In this document: in pieces, positions 1 through 4,522 of the stretch | How the letters are laid out: each line of letters starts with the position of its first letter | How positions within the stretch are numbered: the stretch's first letter is position 1 | From: Elstera litoralis | Lineage (GTDB): Bacteria > Pseudomonadota > Alphaproteobacteria > Elsterales > Elsteraceae | NCBI RefSeq assembly: GCF_000963705.1 | Contig: NZ_LAJY01000174.1 | Location: 1 to 8,921 of the forward strand | Direction of reading: 5' to 3' | DNA length: 8,921 nt | The notes under the pieces: generated by a model | What the model saw: the letters and a program-made list of their open reading frames with translations, nothing else | Told to the model about the DNA's origin: nothing | Database searches by the model: none | Program-made: the position numbers and the translations under genes

Positions 1-1
1 T

Positions 2-91
2 TGGATTGCGCTCCACGAAGAGGAGCTTATGATCGATTGGGGTCTCGCCGTAGAGGGGCAAGAACCTTTCCGAATTCCGCCATTGCAATAG
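2..91 (+). CDS. DUF4160 family protein, C-terminal end only (module copy 1)
   Basis: The frame beginning at base 2 encodes 29 residues (WIALHEEELMIDWGLAVEGQ, then EPFRIPPLQ) and stops at TAG 89-91. It aligns without gaps to the last 29 residues of the DUF4160 protein ending at 733; 16 of 29 positions are identical, including the LMxDWxLAVxGQ core. The start of the gene lies outside the window. It sits 11 bp before a DUF2442 gene, the same order and spacing as the second module downstream. DUF4160 has no established biochemical function that I can state. The residual fragment is intact up to its stop, so I treat it as a real gene cut by the window edge rather than a remnant, but this cannot be proved from here. 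Confidence 0.8.
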   Translation, partial: WIALHEEELMIDWGLAVEGQEPFRIPPLQ

Positions 92-102
92 GAAGCCTGG
101 TG

Positions 103-363
103 ATGGATGTCCTTCATGTTTCCGTTTTGCCCGATTTCATCTTGCGGCTCGACTATGCCAACGGCGAGCAGCGGCAGTTCGATATGAAGCCCCTTCTTCA
201 AATGTCTCCCTGGAACCGCATTGCAGCCCCGGAGCGCTTTGAAAAGGCCTATATCGATTACGGCACCGTGGTTTGGCCCGGCAACATCGACATTGCCCCC
301 GAAACCCTCTACGCCGACTCAATCCCACTCCCCCGGCCTTCGGGCCAAAGGGTTAGCGCCTAA
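103..363 (+). CDS. DUF2442 domain-containing protein (module copy 1)
   Basis: A small protein of 86 residues starting MDVLHVSVLPDF. The start at ATG 103 is chosen because AGGAAG at 90-95 precedes it by 7 bases, and because the upstream in-frame codons belong to the overlapping DUF4160 gene in another frame. DUF2442 hallmarks are visible: an N-terminal strand pair with the YANGEQRQFDMKPLL segment, then FEKAYIDYGTVVWPGNIDIA and the ETLY motif. The paralogue at 743-1012 shares these (RRFDLTPYL, AYIQYGTVAW, LSPDTLY). The last ten residues or so (PRPSGQRVSA) are encoded by the downstream repeat, so the original stop seems to have been lost and the gene reads through the UUCG hairpin to TAA 361-363. 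Function is unknown. DUF2442 is commonly found beside DUF4160, as here. Confidence 0.85.
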   Translation: MDVLHVSVLPDFILRLDYANGEQRQFDMKPLLQMSPWNRIAAPERFEKAYIDYGTVVWPGNIDIAPETLYADSIPLPRPSGQRVSA

Positions 364-415
364 AAGCGCTCGCCCCCGAACCACCTTCACGCGGAAACCC
401 TGGGGCGGTTTCTGT
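331..415 (+). repeat. 3' repeat of module copy 1: UUCG hairpin plus degenerate terminator
   Basis: Bases 331-366 match 1015-1050 with one mismatch in 36 (C357 versus T1041), and bases 393-415 match 1063-1085 exactly. Between these blocks copy 1 differs. The left arm of the terminator found in copy 2 is here replaced by an unrelated, longer stretch (about 371-392), so only a CGCCCC/GGGGCG pairing with a long loop remains. The first block contains GGCC-TTCG-GGCC at 335-346, a four-base stem with the very stable C(UUCG)G loop. The 3' end of the copy 1 DUF2442 reading frame lies inside the repeat. It could be one member of a dispersed repeat family in this genome or a leftover of the module duplication. 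Confidence 0.8.
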
Positions 416-432
416 ATGGCGGCGGCGGGCTG

Positions 433-441
433 TGCTAACCT
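433..441 (+). promoter_or_regulatory. Possible extended -10 promoter element for the second module
   Basis: TGC followed by TAACCT (436-441) resembles an extended -10 element, and transcription from it would begin about ten bases before the Shine-Dalgarno sequence of the second DUF4160 gene. No convincing -35 hexamer is present at the right distance, so this is only a candidate. The rest of 367-462 holds the degenerate terminator and no gene. Confidence 0.25.
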
Positions 442-462
442 GTTCGGGCGCGGGGAGGGGTA

Positions 463-733
463 ATGCCAACGATCAGCATCGTTCTATGGAATCATTGTGG
501 CCATGTATGTTTTCGATACGGCGAAGCATCATGCGCCGCACATCCATGTTCGCTATAATGAGTTCCGGGCCGTTATCGGCATTCCCGAGGGTGACAGGCT
601 GGATGGCGAGCTTCCCGTTCGCCAAATGAAGTTGCTACAAGCCTGGGTAGAGTTGCATCGGGATGCGCTTATGGCCGATTGGTTTTTAGCTGTTAATGGC
701 CAAACCCCGCTAAAAATCGACCCACTACGATAG
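463..733 (+). pseudogene. DUF4160 family protein with a one-base frameshift near the start (module copy 2)
   Basis: The natural start is ATG 463, preceded by a very strong GGGGAGGGG at 452-460, and it encodes MPTISI, the usual N-terminus of this family. Directly after ATC 478-480 an extra G at 481 shifts the frame. Removing it gives MPTISIFYGIIVAMYVFD, which joins smoothly to the rest (HHAPHIHVRYNEFRAVIGIP, then EGDRLDGELP, then LMADWFLAVNGQ) and ends at TAG 731-733. The repaired protein would be 89 residues, typical for the family. As written, only a shortened protein from GTG 497 or ATG 505 could be made, and neither has a good ribosome binding site. A DUF2442 gene follows after 9 bp. The lesion may be a sequencing indel or a true inactivating mutation. 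Confidence 0.82.
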
Positions 734-742
734 GAGAGCGCG

Positions 743-1012
743 ATGACCCCGGATATCGTTGCTGTTAAAATTCTTGCTAATCATTCCTTAGAGGCGGTGT
801 TTGCTACCGGCGAGCGGCGGCGTTTCGACCTAACGCCCTATCTGTCGGCCCCCGCTTTTGCCGCCCTAACCGATCCGGCCCGCTTCGCCAAAGCCTATAT
901 ACAGTATGGTACGGTCGCCTGGGACGACGAAACCGACCTCTCCCCCGACACGCTCTATCTTCTCGGTACCCCCGTTGCCGATGCGGTGCCCGAACCGCGC
1001 AAAATGGCCTAA
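743..1012 (+). CDS. DUF2442 domain-containing protein (module copy 2)
   Basis: Encodes 89 residues starting MTPDIVAVKILANHSLEAVF. ATG 743 is supported by AGGAGA at 732-737, which overlaps the end of the DUF4160 gene. The DUF2442 pattern is clear: GERRRFDLTPYL around residues 23-34, FAKAYIQYGTVAWDDETDLS in the second half, then DTLY. It is a diverged paralogue of the protein at 103-363, with strong conservation only at the family core. Unlike copy 1, it stops (TAA 1010-1012) just before the shared 3' repeat. It is presumably translated together with the DUF4160 gene ahead of it. DUF4160-DUF2442 pairs have the size and layout of toxin-antitoxin-like modules, but nothing in the sequence proves such a role. 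Confidence 0.87.
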   Translation: MTPDIVAVKILANHSLEAVFATGERRRFDLTPYLSAPAFAALTDPARFAKAYIQYGTVAWDDETDLSPDTLYLLGTPVADAVPEPRKMA

Positions 1013-1014
1013 CT

Positions 1015-1085
1015 CCCCGGCCTTCGGGCCAAAGGGTTAGTGCCTAAAAGAGCCGCCCCAGGGGAAACCCTGGGGCGGTTTCTGT
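1015..1085 (+). repeat. 3' repeat of module copy 2: UUCG hairpin plus intact terminator
   Basis: This is the intact member of the pair described at 331-415. It holds GGCC-TTCG-GGCC at 1019-1030, a conserved linker (AAAGGGTTAGTGCCTAAAAG) and then the full terminator hairpin. It lies just after the stop of the copy 2 DUF2442 gene. Confidence 0.82.
1053..1085 (+). terminator. Rho-independent terminator of the second module
   Basis: CCGCCCCAGGG (1053-1063) and CCCTGGGGCGG (1068-1078) form a perfect 11-bp stem closed by a GAAA tetraloop and followed by a short T-rich tail (TTTCTGTTG). It should end the DUF4160-DUF2442 transcript ahead of the methyltransferase promoter. Confidence 0.85.
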
Positions 1086-1094
1086 TGAGGGCTC

Positions 1095-1123
1095 TTGCCT
1101 TTGCACGGGGGGCGCGGTTAGCT
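1095..1123 (+). promoter_or_regulatory. Candidate promoter of the methyltransferase-Rid operon
   Basis: TTGCCT (1095-1100) and TTAGCT (1118-1123) are separated by 17 bp, fitting a housekeeping-sigma promoter with a weak -10. The position right after a strong terminator and 37 bp before the methyltransferase start makes it plausible. An overlapping TTGCAC at 1101-1106 is an alternative -35. Confidence 0.35.
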
Positions 1124-1160
1124 TCGGCGCAGTTCTTCTTCTGCCCTTTCAGGGAAAACC

Positions 1161-1766
1161 ATGCTCAAATTCATTCACGTCGGCTGTGGGCCGAAACGCA
1201 AAGATCGCACGACGCCGGGCTTCAATACGCCCGACTGGCAAGAAGTGCGGTTCGATATCGATGCCTCGGTGCAGCCCGATATTACCGGCACGATGACCGA
1301 TATGTCGGCGGTGCCGAGCGGGTCGATGGATGCGCTGTTTTCCAGCCATAACATCGAGCATCTCTACCCGCATGAGGTTGCGGTTGCGCTGGCGGAGTTT
1401 CGCCGCGTGCTCACGCCGAACGGGTTTGCGGTGATTACCTGCCCAGATCTGAAATCGGTCTGCGCGCTGGTGGCCGAGGATAAGCTGACCGAAGCCGCGT
1501 ATAACTCCCCCGCCGGGCCGATTGCGCCCGTGGATATTCTCTACGGCCATCGCGCTGCCATGCAGGCCGGGAACCTCTATATGGCGCACCGCTGCGGCTT
1601 TACCGAAAAAGTGCTGGTCGCCTGCCTGAAGGAAGCCGGGTTTTCGATGGTCGCCAGCCGCGCCCGCCCCGGCCCCTATTTCGATTTGTGGGCGGTTGCC
1701 ACCGTCGCCGAAATCGCCCCCGAGGCCCTGCGCGATTTTGCAGGCCAGCATATTCCGCTGAATTAG
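1161..1766 (+). CDS. Class I SAM-dependent methyltransferase
   Basis: A 201-residue protein with the Rossmann-type methyltransferase fold expected to bind S-adenosylmethionine. Motif I is HVGCGP at residues 6-11, an acidic end of strand 2 appears at FDIDA (31-35), and a type-11-like core runs through SGSMDALFSSHNIEHLYPHE (53-72), AEFRRVLTPNG (78-88) and FAVITCPDL (89-97). The length is normal for a single-domain enzyme of this class. ATG 1161 follows AGGGA (1151-1155) by 5 bases. The stop TAG 1764-1766 sits within the Shine-Dalgarno sequence of the next gene, so the two are very likely co-translated. The substrate cannot be deduced; the NIEH..P and VLTPNGFAVITCPD wording is common in methyltransferases acting on small molecules or glycan precursors. 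Confidence 0.88.
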   Translation: MLKFIHVGCGPKRKDRTTPGFNTPDWQEVRFDIDASVQPDITGTMTDMSAVPSGSMDALFSSHNIEHLYPHEVAVALAEFRRVLTPNGFAVITCPDLKSVCALVAEDKLTEAAYNSPAGPIAPVDILYGHRAAMQAGNLYMAHRCGFTEKVLVACLKEAGFSMVASRARPGPYFDLWAVATVAEIAPEALRDFAGQHIPLN

Positions 1767-1774
1767 AGGTCTTT

Positions 1775-2125
1775 ATGTCCGAAATCCGCCGCCTGCACCC
1801 CGAAACCCGCTATAGCGACGCCGTTATTCACGGCGGCACCGTCTATCTCGCGGGCCAAGTCGCCGACACGCTGACGGGCTCGGTAACGGTTCAGACGCAA
1901 GAAGTGCTGGCCACCATCGACCGGCTGCTGGCGGAAGCGGGCACCGATAAAGCGCGGCTGCTGACGGCCACGGTCTATCTTACCCATATGTCGGATTATG
2001 CCGAAATGAACGCGGTGTGGGACGCCTGGGTTGCCCCCGGCGGTGCCCCGGCACGGGCGTGCGTCGAAGCGCGCATGGCCCGGCCGGAGTATAGGGTTGA
2101 AATTCAGGTGATTGCGGCCCTTTAA
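1775..2125 (+). CDS. Rid (RidA/YjgF/UK114) family protein, YoaB-like
   Basis: A 116-residue protein starting MSEIRRLHPETRYSDAVIHG, similar in layout to E. coli YoaB (RWSDVVIH near the N-terminus, AMNxAWDAWV, VEI..VAA at the end). Rid proteins are trimeric cytosolic enzymes; RidA itself hydrolyses reactive imines and enamines produced by PLP enzymes. The arginine needed in RidA appears to be kept here, in PARACVEARM near residues 94-103. GQVADTLTGS, AEAGTDKARLLTATVYL and NAVWDAWV fit the family's strands and helices. ATG 1775 is chosen because AGAGGT at 1765-1770 is well placed; an upstream in-frame start at 1688 would lie inside the methyltransferase gene. The gene ends 3 bp from the convergent gcdH stop, with no visible terminator between them. 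Confidence 0.9.
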   Translation: MSEIRRLHPETRYSDAVIHGGTVYLAGQVADTLTGSVTVQTQEVLATIDRLLAEAGTDKARLLTATVYLTHMSDYAEMNAVWDAWVAPGGAPARACVEARMARPEYRVEIQVIAAL

Positions 2126-2128
2126 GGG

Positions 2129-3304
2129 TTAGCTGAACGCCTGAATCCCGGTAATCGCTCGGCCCAAAATGAGCGCGTGAATATCGTGGGTACCCTCATA
2201 GGTATTCACGACTTCCAAATTCACCAAATGGCGGGCGACGCCAAATTCGTCGGAGATACCGTTACCGCCCAGCATATCGCGGGCGGTGCGGGCGATCTCC
2301 AAAGCCTTGCCGCAGGAATTGCGCTTGAGGATCGAGGTCAGTTCCACGGGCGGGTGCCCAGTGTCCTTCATCCGACCTAAGCGCAGGCAGCCCTGGAGTC
2401 CGAGCGCGATATCGGTGAGCATATCGGCCAGTTTCTTCTGAATAAGCTGATTGGCGGCGAGCGGGCGCTGGAACTGATGGCGATCTAAGACGTATTGACG
2501 GGCGGTTGTGTAACAGGCTTCCGCTGCGCCCAAAGCGCCCCAGGCGATCCCGAAGCGCGCCGAATTCAGGCAGGTGAAGGGGCCTTTTAGGCCTTTCACG
2601 CCGGGCATCAGCGCGTCTTCCGGCACAAAAGCGTCGTCGAGGACGATTTGCCCAGTGATGGAGGCGCGCAGGCCGATTTTGCCGTGAAGAACGGGAGTGG
2701 ACAGCCCCTCGGTGTCGCGGTCCAGAATAAAGCCGCGAATCACCCCATCGTCGGTTTTTGCCCACACGATAAACACATCGGCAATCGGCGCATTGGTGAT
2801 CCAAGTTTTCGAGCCGGTTAGCCGATAACCGCCGGGCACGGCTTTGGCGCGCGTCGCCATACTGCCGGGGTCCGAGCCGTGATCGGGTTCGGTCAGGCCG
2901 AAGCAGCCGATCCAGTCGCCTGAGGCCAGTTTGGGCAAGTATTTTTGTTTCTGGGCCTCCGAGCCGAACTCGAAAATCGGCACCATCACTAGGGAGGATT
3001 GCACCGACATCATCGAGCGGTAGCCACTATCGATCCGCTCAATCTCGCGCGCCACCAACCCATAGGCGACATAGCCGAGGCCCGCGCCACCATACTCCGG
3101 CGGCAAGGTGGGGCCGAGCAAGCCAAGCGCCCCCATTTCCCGGAAAATAGCCGGATCGGTTTGCTCGGTGCGAAATCCCTCCAGCACGCGCGGGGCCAGC
3201 CGGTCGCGCGCGTACCCGGCGGCGGTATCGCGCACTTGGCGCTCGTCCTCGGTCAGTTGGCTTTCCAGATCAAACGGATCGGCCCAGTTAAATTTTTCGC
3301 TCAC
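2129..3304 (-). CDS. gcdH: Glutaryl-CoA dehydrogenase
   Basis: A 391-residue flavoprotein of the acyl-CoA dehydrogenase superfamily, expected to oxidise and decarboxylate glutaryl-CoA to crotonyl-CoA in the cytosol, passing electrons to ETF, in lysine, tryptophan or glutarate breakdown. The catalytic base is visible as E370 in NTYEGTHDIHALILGRAITG, the signature of the GCDH branch. The substrate-recognition segment IDSGYRSMMSVQSSLVM includes R96, matching the carboxylate-binding arginine of GCDH. FAD contacts are expected in CFGLTEPDHGSDPG (134-147) and SKTWITNAP (165-173). Start is GTG 3304, just after a purine-rich GGGGAGAGGG. It is intact, full length, and lies 57 bp downstream of dctP on the same strand, so it may share that transcript. 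Its end converges with the Rid-family gene. Confidence 0.95.
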   Translation of the reverse strand: MSEKFNWADPFDLESQLTEDERQVRDTAAGYARDRLAPRVLEGFRTEQTDPAIFREMGALGLLGPTLPPEYGGAGLGYVAYGLVAREIERIDSGYRSMMSVQSSLVMVPIFEFGSEAQKQKYLPKLASGDWIGCFGLTEPDHGSDPGSMATRAKAVPGGYRLTGSKTWITNAPIADVFIVWAKTDDGVIRGFILDRDTEGLSTPVLHGKIGLRASITGQIVLDDAFVPEDALMPGVKGLKGPFTCLNSARFGIAWGALGAAEACYTTARQYVLDRHQFQRPLAANQLIQKKLADMLTDIALGLQGCLRLGRMKDTGHPPVELTSILKRNSCGKALEIARTARDMLGGNGISDEFGVARHLVNLEVVNTYEGTHDIHALILGRAITGIQAFS

Positions 3305-3361
3305 AAACCCTCTCCCCCTTTGGCATTCTGCGAGAAAGCTAGCGCGGGCAGGGGGCGAAGG

Positions 3362-4381
3362 CTAGTTCGGCGCGAGCCCGGCGGTTTCTCTCAGAATGGC
3401 GCTGATGAGGTCTTTCCCCACGCGCGCTTCCATCGCTTGCCGCACGGGGGCGAGGGCGGCGATCCAGGCTTTGCGCTCCTCCGGGGTTTGAGTGTGAAAC
3501 TCGGTGGTGCCGGCAGCCCGCATCGCGGCAACGGCGGCGTCATTCTCCTGTTGGGCGATGTCATTGCCGTAGTGGGTGGCGTCGCGCAGCGCGGTTTCGA
3601 GCACGGCCCGCAGGTCGGACGGCAGACTGTCCCAGAAGCGCTTGTTCACGATCACCGCATAACCGAGGTAGCCGTGATCGGTGAGGGTGGCATAGGCTGA
3701 ACCTCGTTCATGCGCTGGGTGAGCATATTCGAGGGCGGGTTTTCTGTGCCGTCGACCACGCCAGTTTGCAGCGCCTGATAGACTTCGGAAAAGGCCAAGA
3801 CCTGCGGTAAAGCGCCCAGCGCCCGCATCTGCGCATCAAGCACGCGCGACGATTGAATGCGCAGCTTCAGGCCCTTCACATCCTCGGGCAGCTTAATCGG
3901 GCGCTTCGCGCTCATTAGCTTGAAACCATTATCCCAATAGGCGAGGCCCTTGATGCCCTTGGGTTCAAGCTTGGCCAATAGTTCCGCGCCGATCTTGCCA
4001 TCGGTAATCTTGCGCAGGGCGGTCTTGCTAGGAAACATATAGGGGATATCGAACACTTCGAACTCGCCGACACCGAGCGGCGCGAATTTGGCCAACGAGG
4101 GCGCGAGCATCTGCACCGCGCCGAGTTGCAGCGCTTCCAGTTCCTCTTTATCCTTATAGAGTTGGCTATTGGGGTAAACCTGCACAAACACCCGGCCTTG
4201 TGTCGCCTGTTCAGCGAGGTCCTTGAAGCGCAGGGCGGCCTTGCCCTTCGGCGTATCGTCGGCGACGACATGACTGAAGGTGATAACGATGGGTTTGGCG
4301 GTTTGCGCCTGAAGGTCGGGCGCGCGCGAAACCCCCATCAGCAGGCACGCGCATAGGAACGCGGCACGGCGTTTTTATCAT
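3362..4381 (-). pseudogene. dctP: TRAP transporter solute-binding protein DctP, with two frameshifts
   Basis: Periplasmic binding component of a TRAP dicarboxylate transporter, split over frames. ATG 4381 follows GGGAGAGA, but a run of five A (minus strand; 4372-4376) shifts the frame. With four A the N-terminus reads MIKRRAAFLCACLLMGVSRA followed by PDLQA, a good Sec signal peptide. The family body follows: ITFSHVVADDTPKG, YPNSQLYKDKEELEALQLG, DNGFKLMSAKRP, GLKLRIQSS (with the ligand-binding arginine, about R174) and EVYQALQTGVVDGTENPPSN. After NEVQ, near 3695-3696, one base is missing; restoring it gives YATLTDHGYLGYAVIVNKRF and the normal C-terminus to TAG 3362-3364. The repaired protein has 339 residues, as usual for DctP. 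As written, fragments occupy 3652-4338 and 3362-3655. No dctQ or dctM follows; gcdH does. A TAAAAT at 4399-4404 (minus) could be a -10 element. Confidence 0.88.
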
Positions 4382-4403
4382 AGTCTCTCTCCCAGAAGAT
4401 TTT

Positions 4404-4438
4404 AGCGCTTCACCCGGTGGGCGGCGCTTTTTTTTTTT
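4404..4438 (+). terminator. Terminator-like hairpin with an 11-T tail upstream of the kinase gene
   Basis: AGCGC (4404-4408) pairs with GCGCT (4424-4428), with additional CCC/GGG pairing inside, and the hairpin runs directly into eleven T (4428-4438). On the plus strand this looks like a Rho-independent terminator, yet no plus-strand gene lies before it. It could stop antisense transcription coming from the dctP side, act in a leader of the kinase transcript, or be a chance structure. The remainder of 4382-4522 is the divergent regulatory region. Confidence 0.45.
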
Positions 4439-4484
4439 CTGCTTTCAAGTATGCTAGCTTTGGCGCTTGCCTCTATTGTGGACA

Positions 4485-4513
4485 TCCGCAAGCGGAGAAA
4501 CATCCGCAGCGGG
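4485..4513. promoter_or_regulatory. Two tandem TCCGC...GCGG inverted repeats, candidate operator
   Basis: TCCGC-AA-GCGGA at 4485-4496 is a perfect 5-bp inverted repeat. A second, slightly shorter version, TCCGC-A-GCGG, lies at 4503-4512. Both are preceded by the same ACA, giving direct repeats of ACATCCGCA at 4482-4490 and 4500-4508, 18 bp apart. They lie in the divergent dctP/kinase intergenic region just ahead of the kinase Shine-Dalgarno sequence. A site for the neighbouring response regulator is an inference; the sequence only shows the repeats. Confidence 0.4.
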
Positions 4514-4522
4514 AGGGGGAAA

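Noticed and set aside
1..102. Extension of the first DUF2442 reading frame back to base 1
   Set aside because: These codons overlap the real C-terminus of the DUF4160 gene in another frame, and a good ribosome binding site precedes ATG 103.
1149..1751. Long antisense open frame opposite the methyltransferase gene
   Set aside because: The translation is rich in R, G and H with no recognisable domain; it is a GC-rich shadow of the plus-strand gene.
2999..3700. Long plus-strand open frame opposite the gcdH start and dctP end
   Set aside because: It has no ribosome binding site and no family features, and it runs antisense to two clear genes.
3690..3700. Programmed ribosomal frameshifting in dctP (and likewise near 5090 and 481)
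   Set aside because: No slippery heptamer with a downstream structure is evident, and such regulation is not known for these families; indels are simpler.
4459..4472. Sigma-54 type -24/-12 promoter before the kinase gene (TGGC...TTGC)
   Set aside because: The GG and GC are only about 7 bp apart, far short of the required spacing, and the regulator is FixJ-type rather than an NtrC-type activator.
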